Notes: generated by a model from the sequence alone, not told the origin. 64,000 nucleotides of DNA from Marinicauda algicola (GCF_017161425.1 NZ_CP071057.1:248001-312000), one strand, 5' to 3'; numbered from the stretch's first letter, positions 42,976-54,525 are shown. Numbers and translations are program-made.

Positions 42976-44349
42976 ATGAGCGGCACCTATACCGCAGGCG
43001 GCGAGGGCGCCCCGATCCAGTCCAAGGCCGATCTGATCGCGGCGCTCGCGAAGGGCGAGAAGCCGCGCGAGGCCTGGCGCATCGGCACCGAGCACGAGAA
43101 GTTCGGCTTCACGCTCGAAGGCCATCGCCCGCTGCCCTATGACGGCGACGGGCCCAGCGTGAAGAAGATGCTCGAGGGGCTCACCCGCTTCGGCTGGGAG
43201 CCGATCTTCGAGAACGGCCTCGTCATCGCGCTGAAGCGCGACGGCGGGTCCATCACGCTGGAACCGGGCGGCCAGTTCGAGCTGTCCGGCGCGCCGCTGG
43301 AAACCCTGCACCAGACCTGCGCGGAGGTGAACCTGCACCTGCGCGAGGTGAGGACCGTCGCCGACGAGATCGGCGCGGGCTTCCTGGGGCTCGGCTTCTC
43401 GCCGAAATGGTCGCTGGAAGAGACCCCGATGATGCCCAAGGCGCGCTACGAGATCATGCGCGACTACATGGCCAGGGTCGGCACGCTCGGGCGCCAGATG
43501 ATGTTCCGCTCCTGCACGGTGCAGACCAATCTGGATTTCTCCTCCGAAGCCGACATGGCGAAGAAGTTCCGCGTCTCCCTCGCCTTGCAGCCCGTCGCGA
43601 CCGCGCTCTTCGCCAACTCTCCCTTCAAGGACGGCGGCGTGCATGGCTGGCGCTCCTACCGCGCCCATGTGTGGACCGACACCGACGCCGCGCGCACCGG
43701 CCAGCTGCCCTTCGTGTTCGAGGAGGGCTTCGGCTACGAGCACTATGTCGACTGGGCCCTCGACGCGCCGATGTATTTCGTCAAGCGCAAGGGCCGCTTC
43801 ATCAATGCGGCCGGCCAGAGCTTCCGCGACTTCCTGAAGGGCGAGCTGCCCGCGCTGCCCGGCGTCATTCCCACGGTCGAGGACTGGGAGGACCATCTCT
43901 CCACCCTCTTCCCCGAGGTGCGCCTGAAGACCTTCCTGGAACAGCGCGGCGCCGACGGCGGCCCGTGGAAGCGCCTGTGCGCGCTGCCCGCCCTGTGGGT
44001 CGGCCTCCTTTACGACGACGCCGCGCTCGATGCCGCCTGGGACCTGGTGAAGGACTGGACGCCCGAGGAACGCGCCGCCCTCAGGAAGGACACCGCGAAG
44101 CGCGCCCTGCAGGCCGAATTCCGCGGCGGCAAGGTGCAGGACATCGCCCTGAAGGTCCTCGACATCGCCCGCGAGGGGCTGAAGCGCCGCGGCAGGCTCA
44201 ACGCCCACGGCGAGCACGAAGCCCTCTTCCTCGACGACCTCTTCGACATCGCCAGAAGCGGCAAGTCCCCCGCCGACGTCCTGCTGGAGCGGTATTACGG
44301 CGAATGGAACGAGAGCGTGGAGCCGGTGTTCGAGGCGTGCGCGTATTAG
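42976..44349 (+). CDS. gshA: glutamate--cysteine ligase (plant-type GCS2 fold)
   Basis: A 457-residue ATP-dependent ligase making gamma-glutamylcysteine, the first step of glutathione synthesis. The signatures are WRIGTEHEKFGF near the N-terminus, GGSITLEPGGQFELSGAPLE near residue 95, and MFRSCTVQTNLDFSSEADM near 175. The remaining ones, LFANSPFKDGG and PTVEDWEDHLSTLFPEVRLKTFLEQRGAD, belong to the plant/alphaproteobacterial type. The helical C-terminal region ends FEACAY. It is separated by 83 bp from rsmE on the same strand. The substrate is inferred from family, not tested. Confidence 0.93.
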   Translation: MSGTYTAGGEGAPIQSKADLIAALAKGEKPREAWRIGTEHEKFGFTLEGHRPLPYDGDGPSVKKMLEGLTRFGWEPIFENGLVIALKRDGGSITLEPGGQFELSGAPLETLHQTCAEVNLHLREVRTVADEIGAGFLGLGFSPKWSLEETPMMPKARYEIMRDYMARVGTLGRQMMFRSCTVQTNLDFSSEADMAKKFRVSLALQPVATALFANSPFKDGGVHGWRSYRAHVWTDTDAARTGQLPFVFEEGFGYEHYVDWALDAPMYFVKRKGRFINAAGQSFRDFLKGELPALPGVIPTVEDWEDHLSTLFPEVRLKTFLEQRGADGGPWKRLCALPALWVGLLYDDAALDAAWDLVKDWTPEERAALRKDTAKRALQAEFRGGKVQDIALKVLDIAREGLKRRGRLNAHGEHEALFLDDLFDIARSGKSPADVLLERYYGEWNESVEPVFEACAY

Positions 44350-44390
44350 GGGCTTTCCGGCGCCAAGGGCTTCAACCTTCCCCCAACCGC

Positions 44391-44538
44391 GTCATGGCCC
44401 GGCTCGACCGGGCCACCCAGGCCTCTCCGGCGGTTAGGCGCGCGGCGTATCCGTTACGCCATGGATCCCCCGGATGAGGCTTCGCCTCGCCGGAGGATGA
44501 CGGCGTTCCACGGCCCTTGGGTCCCGCCTTTCGGCGGG
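44391..44538. repeat. intergenic REP-like element with three hairpins
   Basis: Between gshA and the convergent S9 peptidase gene lies a tract with GGCCCGG-CTCGA-CCGGGCC (44396-44414), a second bulged stem CCGG-AT-GAGGC-TTCG-CCTC-G-CCGG (about 44470-44493), and CCCGCC-TTTC-GGCGGG (44523-44538). The phrases GTCATGGCCCGGCTCGACCG and GGATGACGG are typical of repeats scattered in alphaproteobacterial genomes. It may act as a transcription barrier for the convergent pair, but no T-run follows. The rest of the 221-bp gap shows nothing else. Confidence 0.6.
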
Positions 44539-44570
44539 AAGCGATAAAGGGGCAGTGTCCGGGGCGGCGC

Positions 44571-46622
<2,052 letters not shown>

Positions 46623-46696
46623 GAGAAACTCCTCCCGGATCATTTTGGCCGGGACGATAGTCCGCGCCCCGAGCCCGCGGCAAGCGCGCCGGAAGC

Positions 46697-47878
46697 TCAG
46701 GCCGCGCTCGACAGTGCCCGCGCCCGCGACAGGCGGTAGGGCACGGCCAGCTCGCTGCGCTCGCCGAACACCGGTCCGGCGATGAGGCGGACGGGCGAGG
46801 CGAGGGCGATCTTCAGCTGTTCCCAGTCGGCGACGGCGTCGAGATAGACCGGCAGCGAGATGCGCCTGGCGAGCGCGCAGAAGCGCTCGAGATCGTGTTC
46901 GATGGCGGAGCGCGAGCCGGAAGCGGGAAGGCTCGCGCCGACGAGGGTGGCGCCGGCATTCTCGAAGCGCTGCAGGGAGAGCGCATCGAGCGAGGCATGC
47001 AGGACCAGGCGGCCGCAGTGCGGCAGCAGGGTGCGACAATTCTCGCTGATCTGTCCGGCCGGCGCGTCCAGGGGAGCGGCCTCCACCTTGAGGACGATCA
47101 GCCGGCGCAACGCTTCGGGAATGGCGGCGAGCGCAGTGGCGTAGCGCGTGCGCGTCCCCGGGTGGGCGAGCGCGGGATAGCCGACCGGGGTGATGACGCC
47201 GCAGCGCGCGTTTCCCGCCTGCAGGGCGCTGAGCGCCTCGCGCACGAGCGCCAGCACGGCAAGGTCCAGCTCCAGGCGCGGTTCGTGCCCCGGGCGCCCG
47301 CACAGCAGGTCGCTCGCCGGCACCCAGCCCCGGCCGTCCTCGCGCCGGCGCCGCGGGCGCGCCATGAAGCTCGCCACCGCCTCGCGGCGCGGATCCCAGA
47401 CCGGCCCGAACTGGAGCGGATCGATGACGCGCCGTGCGGCCAGCTGGCGTACCTCGGCGCGCGCGCCCTCCGACGCCCGTTCCTCGGCCTGGGCGGCATC
47501 GAGCGTGGCGGCGAACTCGGCGACGGAGAGCTGCTCGCAGCTGGTCTCGAGCCCCATCAGCCGCGTCATCGTCTCGCCGAGGAAGAAGCGGCGCAGTGCC
47601 TCGCCGATCGCCCGGGTCGTCGCCTGTGCCTCTTCCGGCTCGCTGCCGCGATAGACCACGAGGAAGCCGGTGGCGCACTGGATGACCAGATCGCTCTCTC
47701 CGGCGTATTTTCGGATGATGGACTCCGACGCCAGGAAGACCCGCGAGCGCAGCGACTCCCACATCGGCCCGGCCGCGGCGCGGACGGCTTCCAGATTGAT
47801 GAAGCGGTACTGTCCGAGATCGACATGGTCGGCACTTGCCAGATGCCGCCGCAACTCCTCGAACACCGTGTCCTGCAT
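46697..47878 (-). CDS. degenerate GGDEF/EAL-like regulatory protein
   Basis: A cytoplasmic protein of about 393 residues. The first half (FLVVYRGSEPEEAQATTRAI, then RFFLGETMTRLMG) resembles a nucleotide-cyclase fold lacking GGDEF. The second half follows the EAL barrel in order: FGPVWDPRREAVASF, PVGYPALAHPGTRTRY, LVLHASLDALSLQRF, LVGASLPASG and LPVYLDAVADWEQL, ending LIAGPVFG. The EAL, metal-binding and DDFG-type residues are missing, so catalysis of c-di-GMP is unlikely; a sensor or scaffold role is possible. Start at ATG 47878 with GAGGTGA upstream. It is divergent from the first TonB receptor. Fold reading is inference. Confidence 0.62.
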   Translation of the reverse strand: MQDTVFEELRRHLASADHVDLGQYRFINLEAVRAAAGPMWESLRSRVFLASESIIRKYAGESDLVIQCATGFLVVYRGSEPEEAQATTRAIGEALRRFFLGETMTRLMGLETSCEQLSVAEFAATLDAAQAEERASEGARAEVRQLAARRVIDPLQFGPVWDPRREAVASFMARPRRRREDGRGWVPASDLLCGRPGHEPRLELDLAVLALVREALSALQAGNARCGVITPVGYPALAHPGTRTRYATALAAIPEALRRLIVLKVEAAPLDAPAGQISENCRTLLPHCGRLVLHASLDALSLQRFENAGATLVGASLPASGSRSAIEHDLERFCALARRISLPVYLDAVADWEQLKIALASPVRLIAGPVFGERSELAVPYRLSRARALSSAA

Positions 47879-47946
47879 GGCGCTCACCTCTGCTGTGGTG
47901 GAAAGCTTTCCACGCATTGATTGTTTTTCCGTAACCCGGCCGCCCA

Positions 47947-48114
47947 TGCTGCGAAGCAGCAAAGAAGAAGAAATAATATTCGCATGCGCAGCAAAGGCGA
48001 TGAATTGCGTGCCTGTTGTGCAACAGTTTCGTGAAAACCGGAGTCGAGCGGAGCCGGGGGCCAAGAAAACCGCTGACGCCGTCTTGAGGTGTGTTTTTAT
48101 GAATGGCGTTCATA
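47947..48114. promoter_or_regulatory. divergent regulatory region with TATGAA/TTCATA inverted repeat and shared 19-bp element
   Basis: Between the EAL-like gene and the first TonB receptor (47879-48181, about 300 bp, AT-richer than the genes) are TGCTGC-GAA-GCAGCA (47947-47961), the TBDR-shared element TGCAACAGTTTCGTGAAAA (48019-48037) and the inverted repeat TATGAA-TGGCG-TTCATA (48098-48114). The last looks like a TetR-type operator. No regulator gene is adjacent. No other coding feature is seen here. Confidence 0.45.
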
Positions 48115-48181
48115 ACCGGCGCGCCTCGGGCGGCGCGCGAAGACAGGCCCGGCTACCGGGACGATTCGGGAGGGAAATTCC

Positions 48182-50397
48182 ATGATGCGCCTGAAGTCAC
48201 GCACAATGCTGTGCCTCGCCGCCTCGGCGGGCGTTCTGGCCGCGGCGATCTCGCCGGTCTTGCGCAGGACCCCGCGCCGACGACCGGCGAAGTCGTCCGC
48301 GACGTCATCCTGGTCACCGCCACCAAGCGGCCGGAGGGCGTCGACGTGCAGGATGCGCCGGTCGCCGTCACCGCCTATAGCGGCGAGCTGATCGATGCGC
48401 TGAACGTGCGCGATCTCGAGGACCTGAGCTATTACGCCCCGAACATCCAGCTGGAGGATATCGGCACCTCGGAGGGGATCGCGAACTTCTCCATCCGCGG
48501 CCTCGGGGTGAACTCCTCGATCCCCTCCATCGACCCGACCGTGGGCGTGTTCCTGGACGGCATGTATCTCGGCATCAACAGCGGGGTGATCCTGGACACC
48601 TGGGACCTCGAGGCCGTCGAGGTGCTGCGCGGTCCCCAGGGCATCCTGTTCGGACGCAACGTGACCGGCGGCGCCGTGCTGGTGCGCACCACCACCCCGA
48701 CCGACGAGTTCCGCTGGAGTGCGCGCGCCGCGGTGGAGAGCGGGCTGAACACCTTCCTGTCCGGCGTCGTCTCCGGGCCGCTCTCGGAGACCTTCAGCGC
48801 CAAGCTCGCCCTCTACGGCAACTGGGACGAGGGCTATCACGAGAACCTGTTCGACGGCTCCGAGCACGGCGAGGGTCACACCTATCTGGTGCGCCCGGCC
48901 TTCGCCTTCCGTCCGAACGACAGTTTCGAGACCATACTGCGCCTGGAATACGGGGAGGGCGAGACCGACGGCCCGGCCTCGCAGAACCACGTCAACGGCC
49001 TCGGCATCGGCGGGCTGTTCCCGCGTGACAGCCACCGCTTCTCGATCGACGAGACCGGCTTCGCCACGAGCGAATGGTTCAACGTGATCAACGAGACCAA
49101 TCTCGACGTCGCGTTCGGCAACGGCACGATCACCAACATCTTCGGCTGGCGCGACTACCAGGGCGAGAGCCTGGGCGATATCGACGCCACCCCGTCCTTC
49201 CTGTTCCACGCCCCGGCCTCGGTCGACCAGGAGCAGTGGTCCAACGAGCTGCGCTATGCCGGCACGTTCGGCAGCGTCGACGTCACGGCGGGCCTGTTCT
49301 ACTTCGAACAGGAGCTCGGCTATGTCGAGCAGCGCCTCCTCCTGTTCGGCCTGCTCAACCTGATCGGCGGCGGCTCGGTGGATACCGAGAGCTTCGGCGC
49401 GTTCACCCAGTTCGACTGGAACGTGAACGAGAACCTCATCGTGTCGGTCGGCGGGCGCTACTCCGAGGAGAGCAAGGACGCGCGCGTCCAGACGCTCCTG
49501 CCGGCCGCCCTGCCTTTCGTGGACTGCGAGGTCACGGTGGGATGCAGCTCGGCCGACTTCGTGGACTCCGACGAATGGGATTCCTTCTCGCCCAAGATCG
49601 GCGTGCAGTATTTCTTCGACGAGAACACGAACATCTACGGTTTCTGGACCCAGGGCTTCCGCAGCGGCGGCTACAATCTGCGCAACACGAACCCGGCCTT
49701 CACGCCCGGCCCGTTCGACCAGGAGCAGGTGGATTCCTTCGAGGCCGGCCTGAAGACCGACTTCGCCGATGGCCTCGGCCGGCTCAATCTCGCGGTGTTC
49801 CACAACGACATCAGCGACATGCAGCGCGAGGTGAACCTCGCCAGCTCCGCGACCGCCGTCGTGCAGATCATTCGCAACACGGCGGACGCGACGATCCAGG
49901 GCTTCGAGGGCGAGCTCACCTTCCAGCTCGCCGACAACCTCGTCTTCCTGGGCTCGCTCGGCTATGTCGACGGCGATTACGACAGCGTCCTGTTCGACAT
50001 CTCCGGCGACGGGGTGGTCGACGAGACCGACCTCAATCTCGACATCCCGCGCCTGGCTCCCTGGACCTACAATCTCGGCCTGGTCCACGACCTGCGGCTG
50101 GAGGACTGGGGCACGCTGGTCAGCCGGGTGAACTACAGCTATCGCGACGAGGCGGCCTATACCGACAACAATCTGGGATTCTTCGACGAGGCCAACATCC
50201 TCGACGTGGTCTTCACCTTCCAGATGAATGACGGCCGCACCGAGTTCTCGATCTACGGCCGCAACGTCCTGGACGAGGTGACCTACGGCAACGACACCCA
50301 GCTTCCCGCCACGCTCGGGCCCGTTCCACTCGGCGGCACGTTCTCGCCGCTCGACAAGGGCAAGATCTGGGGCGTGGAGCTGCGCCTGAGGAACTAG
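48182..50397 (+). CDS. TonB-dependent receptor, signal peptide frameshifted from the body
   Basis: Outer-membrane receptor of about 740 residues. The body is clear: TonB box region VILVTATKRPEGV, plug VQDAPVAVTAYSGELID, LEVLRGPQGILFGRN-type motif (VEVLRGPQGILFGRN), and the beta-barrel ending WGVELRLRN. It begins at ATG 48182 with a GGGAGGG ribosome site and signal peptide MMRLKSRTMLCLAASAGVLA, but that frame and the body differ by one base. After GTC at 48257-48259 only TT precedes GCG CAG, so one base is missing near 48260. With one added base the reading is continuous through V-L/F-A-Q-D. It is either a sequencing error, a pseudogene, or programmed/phase-variable. Substrate unknown; probably sugars or siderophores. 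Confidence 0.75.
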
Positions 50398-50526
50398 CCG
50401 CAACCGATTTCCCGGGGCGGTCTCCGATTCGGGGCCGCCCCGGCGAAGCGCGCTGCGCTGCAACATGATATCGCCCGCCGGTTCTCGCAAGCGCAGCAGA
50501 ACCGGCGGGTTTCGGCGTGACCGGAT

Positions 50527-50545
50527 TGCAACGGTTCTGTGAAAA
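50527..50545 (+). promoter_or_regulatory. second copy of the TBDR-shared 19-bp element
   Basis: The sequence TGCAACGGTTCTGTGAAAA matches the element at 48019-48037 at 16 of 19 positions. It lies 169 bp before ATG 50696, against 163 bp in the first receptor. The near-equal distance suggests a shared promoter or leader element. The surrounding gap 50398-50695 (298 bp) also holds an interrupted GGGGCGG/CCGCCCC stem near 50413 that may terminate the upstream receptor, without a T-run. Confidence 0.5.
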
Positions 50546-50695
50546 GAGCCGCTCGGAATACGTTCATGCACATTTTCGAACCCTGTTCACGGTAGCCCGC
50601 CCTTCTTTCGGGCGGCCGAATGCGTTACTCTCTCCTCCAGGCGCCCGGACGGGCGCGGACACGGCAACAAGCCGGCCAGACATCGGAGGAATTTC

Positions 50696-53242
50696 ATGAC
50701 GTCTCGTACTTCCCGCACGCTTCTCATGGCGGCGGTCTCCTCGTTCGCGCTCGCTGGCGTGGCGAACGCACAGGCCCCCGAAACCGGGCAGGGCGACCGG
50801 CGCGTCGTCGACGTGATCACGGTCACGGCCCAGCAGCGCGAGGAGAGCGTACAGGACGTGCCGCTCTCGATCGGCGCCTATGACGAGGGCGCGCTGGAGA
50901 GCGCCGGCGTGCAGGACATCAAGGACCTCATCTCGATCGCCCCGGGCCTGATGGTGACCTCCACCCAGGCCGAGACCATCACCACCGCGCGCATCCGCGG
51001 CGTCGGCACGGTGGGCGACAATTTCGGCCTCGAGAGCTCGGTCGGCGTGTATATCGACGGCGTGTTCCGCGCCCGCAACGGGGTCGGCTTCGGCGATCTC
51101 GGCGAGCTGGAACGCATCGAGGTGCTGCGCGGGCCCCAGGGCACGCTGTTCGGCAAGAACACCTCGGCCGGCGTGCTCAACATCGTCACCGCCGAGCCCG
51201 AATTCACGCCCGGCGGCTCGCTCGAGTACACCTACGGGGAATACAACTACAATCGCATCGCCGGTCACGTGACCGGTCCGCTCGTCGAGGACAAGCTCGC
51301 CTTCCGCCTGTTCGGCGTGTCCGGCCAGCGCGACGGCTTCACCGATCTCGTGATCGAGCAGGGCGGAACGGCCCGCACCACCGAGTCCGAGACCCAGGAC
51401 TACTACTCCTTCCGCGGCCAGCTGCTCTGGACCCCGAACGCGCAGGTCGAGGGCCGCATCATCGCCGACTACACCGAGCGCGATGAGCTGTGCTGCTCGG
51501 CCGTGCAGTGGGACTACACCGCGGCCGCGGCCGCCTTCGTCAATTCGGTGGGCGGCCAGGTGCTGCAGCCGGCCGATCCGGACCGGCGCCTCGCCTTCGC
51601 CAATCGCGACTACCAGCAGGACGTGGAGGACTGGGGCATCTCGGCGGAGTTCGATTTCGATCTCGACCTCGGCACGCTGACCTCGGTGACCGCCTTCCGC
51701 AACTGGTCCAACCAGCGCAGCCAGGACATCGACTATTCCAGCGCCGACATCGCCTATCGCGATTTCGACAACAACTTCACCGATCTTGAGCGCTTCAGCC
51801 AGGAATTCCGCCTGCAGGGCGTCAATGGCGATCTCGACTGGCTCGTCGGTGCGTTCTACTCGCGCGAGGACCTGCATCTGGGCGACGCCATCCAGTTCGG
51901 CACCGATTGGGAACCCTTCCTCGGCCGTCTGCTGACCGCCGGCTCGGTTCCCCCGCTCGGCACCCCGGCCGGCGTCTCCGCGACGCTGTCGGCGCTGACC
52001 GGCGGCGCGATCGCCATCCCGCCGGGCTCGGCCATTCCCGGCGGCACCGGCGTGAACCAGGACATCTACGACCAGACCGCCACGAGCTGGGCGCTGTTCA
52101 CCCACAACACCTACCAGCTCACCGACCGCTTCGCGCTGACGGGGGGCTTGCGCTACACCCGCGAGGAGAAGGAGGTCACGGCCTCGTTCTCGACCAATTC
52201 CCCGCTGGCCTGCGCCGCGCTGGAAGGCGCCTTCGGCTTCGATCCGGTCACCGGATTCGTGACCTTCGCGACGGGAGCCGGCCTGCCGGCCTCGACGATC
52301 CAGGGCGGGGCGACCGCGATCGGGAATATCTGCCTGCCCTATGCCCGTTCGGGCCTGGATCAGACCGGCTACGACCAGGAGCGCTCCGACGAGGAGGTCT
52401 CCGGCACGCTGCGCGCGACCTACGACCTGACCGACGAGGTCATGACCTATGCCGGCTATTCGCGCGGCTTCAAGGCGGGTGGTTTCAACCTCGACCGCCA
52501 GTTCAACGGTCCGATCGATCCGGCCCTCGGCTATACCGACGTGGACACCTCGTTCGCGCCGGAAATCATCGACGCCTACGAGGCCGGCTTCAAGTCGACG
52601 CTCGCCGGCGGCGCGCTGCAGCTCAACGCCAACCTGTTCTACCAGGAGATCCAGGACTTCCAGCTCAACACCTTCAACGGCATCGCCTTCGTGGTGGAGA
52701 GCGTGGACGAATCCACCTCGCGCGGCGTGGAGCTGGACTTCCAGTACGCCACCCCGGTCGACGGGCTCGATATCTCGGGCGGCTACGCCTATGTCGACGC
52801 CACCTATGACGAGGTGAACACGGGCGATCCGCTGGTCGACGCGATCGAGGGCAAGAACCTGTCGCTCTCGCCGGAGCATTTCCTGACCGGCCAGGTGATC
52901 TACGAGCGTCCGATCACGGCCAACCTCAACGGCCTGTTCTCGATCGATGCCCGCTACGTGTCGGAATACAACACCGGTTCCGACCTCGATCCGGAGAAGG
53001 TCCAGGACGCCTTCACCCTGGTCAATGCGCGTCTCGGCGTGTCGACGAACACCGGCTGGTCGGTCGAGCTGTGGGGCCGCAATCTCACCGACGAGACCTA
53101 CGCCCAGGTCGCGATCGACGCCTTCGCCCAGGGCCGCCGGGCCGGGGCGGGCACGTCCAACGACCCGCGGGCCACGGCCTCCTACGATGCCTTCCTGGGC
53201 GCGCCGCGCACCTGGGGCATCACCGTGGCCAAGGAATGGTAG
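50696..53242 (+). CDS. TonB-dependent receptor
   Basis: An outer-membrane receptor of 848 residues. Signal peptide residues 1-26 end GVANAQA. The TonB box is near VVDVITVTAQQREESVQDVPLS, the plug contains RIEVLRGPQGTLFGKNT (ERIEVLRGPQGTLF) and SIGAYDEGALESAG. The barrel ends with the aromatic-terminated TWGITVAKEW. It resembles the Caulobacter-type receptors for carbohydrates or other complex organics. GGAGGAATTTC precedes the ATG. A strong terminator follows at 53271. It lies 298 bp behind the first receptor on the same strand, with a related 5' region, so the two are probably co-regulated duplicates. Confidence 0.95.
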   Translation: MTSRTSRTLLMAAVSSFALAGVANAQAPETGQGDRRVVDVITVTAQQREESVQDVPLSIGAYDEGALESAGVQDIKDLISIAPGLMVTSTQAETITTARIRGVGTVGDNFGLESSVGVYIDGVFRARNGVGFGDLGELERIEVLRGPQGTLFGKNTSAGVLNIVTAEPEFTPGGSLEYTYGEYNYNRIAGHVTGPLVEDKLAFRLFGVSGQRDGFTDLVIEQGGTARTTESETQDYYSFRGQLLWTPNAQVEGRIIADYTERDELCCSAVQWDYTAAAAAFVNSVGGQVLQPADPDRRLAFANRDYQQDVEDWGISAEFDFDLDLGTLTSVTAFRNWSNQRSQDIDYSSADIAYRDFDNNFTDLERFSQEFRLQGVNGDLDWLVGAFYSREDLHLGDAIQFGTDWEPFLGRLLTAGSVPPLGTPAGVSATLSALTGGAIAIPPGSAIPGGTGVNQDIYDQTATSWALFTHNTYQLTDRFALTGGLRYTREEKEVTASFSTNSPLACAALEGAFGFDPVTGFVTFATGAGLPASTIQGGATAIGNICLPYARSGLDQTGYDQERSDEEVSGTLRATYDLTDEVMTYAGYSRGFKAGGFNLDRQFNGPIDPALGYTDVDTSFAPEIIDAYEAGFKSTLAGGALQLNANLFYQEIQDFQLNTFNGIAFVVESVDESTSRGVELDFQYATPVDGLDISGGYAYVDATYDEVNTGDPLVDAIEGKNLSLSPEHFLTGQVIYERPITANLNGLFSIDARYVSEYNTGSDLDPEKVQDAFTLVNARLGVSTNTGWSVELWGRNLTDETYAQVAIDAFAQGRRAGAGTSNDPRATASYDAFLGAPRTWGITVAKEW

Positions 53243-53270
53243 GCGTCTGACGCCCCACTCGAGACGGGAA

Positions 53271-53297
53271 GGGCCGGAGCATCGCTCCGGCCCTTTT
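53271..53297 (+). terminator. intrinsic terminator after the second TonB receptor
   Basis: A ten-base perfect stem GGGCCGGAGC / GCTCCGGCCC with an ATC loop is followed directly by TTTTCGTTT. It lies 28 bases behind the receptor stop and ends just before the stop of the convergent propeller gene, which would separate the two transcripts. Confidence 0.9.
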
Positions 53298-53301
53298 CGT
53301 T

Positions 53302-54525
53302 TCAGCCGCCGAAAGCGGCGAGCGTGTCCTCGGGCACCCGCCCCACCGTGACGTGCTTCGGCCCGCGCCCGGCGGGCAGGCGCGCGATCTCGGCGCGTCC
53401 GGCAAGGGACACCAGCGAGACATCGTCGCTGCGATTGTTGGCGAGCACGCAGATGCCGCCATCGAGGGACAGCGCCGCCCAGCTCGGGCCATCGCCCACC
53501 GGCACCGCCGCGATCAGCGACAGCTCCGGCGCCGAGACGAGCCCGGCATAGTCCGAGGCGCGTGCCGCGACGCACAGCGTCGCCTCGTCGGGGGTGAGGG
53601 CGAGGCCGTGATGGGGCGCCTCGAAATCCCAGTCGGCCTCGGTCACGCCCGCGGCGACCGGCAGTTCGAGCCGGTCCGTCACCTCGGCGGTCGAGAGATC
53701 GTAGGCGATCAGGGCGTGCGCGTTGGACAGCTGGGCATAGAGCCGGTTCCCGTCCGCCGTGACCTGGAAGGGGCGCACGCCCGCCTCGAAAGCGAAGCGC
53801 TCGCGCACCTCGAGGCTCGCCGCATCGGCGAGCGTGACCGTGTAGGCGTGGTCCTGTTCGCCGCGCCCGGCGAGCGGGGCGGTCATCTCCCCGAGGCTCG
53901 CGACATAGACCTGCGCGCCGTCGGGCGAGACATGCACGTCGTGCGGCCAGCGCCCGGCGGTGAAGCGCCCGATCCTCGCCCCGTCCCGCGTGTCGAGCAC
54001 CTCCACGACGTCGCCGGAATAGATCAGGGTGGAGACGTAGAGCCGCTCGCCGTCCGGCGAGATCGCCATGTGGTCGGCGCGCAGGCCCGCGACCGGCGTG
54101 CGCCAGAGGATCGCCCCGCTCGCGATGTCGAAGGCCGCGACGTCGCCGAGATGGCCGCGCGAGACGAACAGCACCCGCCCGTCGCGCGACAGGTCGCTAT
54201 CCTGGGCATAGTTCAGCCCGCCTTCGGCTTCCACGCGTCCCTGCGCGAGGAACTGCAGCGGATCGCGCAGCAGCCCGGGCCGCCGACCGTCGGCAAGAAC
54301 GTCGATCTCGCCGAGGGTTTCGGCGGAGGCGATGTCGATCAGGGTGACGGTCCCGCCCACGGCATTGGCGACGAAGGCGATCTCTCGGGACGGTCCGGCG
54401 ACCGGGGCCGCGGACTCAACCGGTCCGGTCCCGTAGCGTGCCTCCTGCCAGGCCCGCAGGCCGGCAAACCCGCCCGCGAGGAGCGCCCCGGCCAGCAGTC
54501 CGGCCGCGAATTTCGACATCGCCAT
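53302..54525 (-). CDS. periplasmic YVTN/beta-propeller protein (YncE-like)
   Basis: A 407-residue protein. The N-terminus has a membrane anchor or uncleaved signal (residues about 5-25, FAAGLLAGALLAGGFAGL). The rest is a seven-bladed propeller with repeated phrases: REIAFVANAVGGTVTLIDIAS, SRDGRVLFVSRGHLG, ISPDGERLYVST, VSPDGAQVYVASLG, LTPDEATLCVAAR and LDGGICVLANNRSDD. The phrases match the 40-residue YVTN repeat. Such proteins bind ligands or partner proteins in the periplasm. No catalytic residue or metal site is evident. It lies convergent to the receptor gene; whether it works with that receptor is unknown. Confidence 0.85.
   Translation of the reverse strand: MAMSKFAAGLLAGALLAGGFAGLRAWQEARYGTGPVESAAPVAGPSREIAFVANAVGGTVTLIDIASAETLGEIDVLADGRRPGLLRDPLQFLAQGRVEAEGGLNYAQDSDLSRDGRVLFVSRGHLGDVAAFDIASGAILWRTPVAGLRADHMAISPDGERLYVSTLIYSGDVVEVLDTRDGARIGRFTAGRWPHDVHVSPDGAQVYVASLGEMTAPLAGRGEQDHAYTVTLADAASLEVRERFAFEAGVRPFQVTADGNRLYAQLSNAHALIAYDLSTAEVTDRLELPVAAGVTEADWDFEAPHHGLALTPDEATLCVAARASDYAGLVSAPELSLIAAVPVGDGPSWAALSLDGGICVLANNRSDDVSLVSLAGRAEIARLPAGRGPKHVTVGRVPEDTLAAFGG

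Noticed and set aside
44523-44538. CCCGCC-TTTC-GGCGGG as terminator for gshA
   Set aside because: No T-tract follows on either strand; it is listed as part of a REP-like repeat instead.
47879-48064. N-terminal extension of the EAL-like protein upstream of ATG 47878
   Set aside because: Its residues are low-complexity and hydrophobic without family fit, and the ATG at 47878 has a strong GAGGTGA site; the upstream DNA is an AT-rich promoter region.
48103-48181. ATG at 48103 as the start of the first TonB receptor in the body frame
   Set aside because: The extra N-terminus has no signal peptide and no ribosome site, and overlaps an operator-like repeat; a frameshift after ATG 48182 explains the data better.
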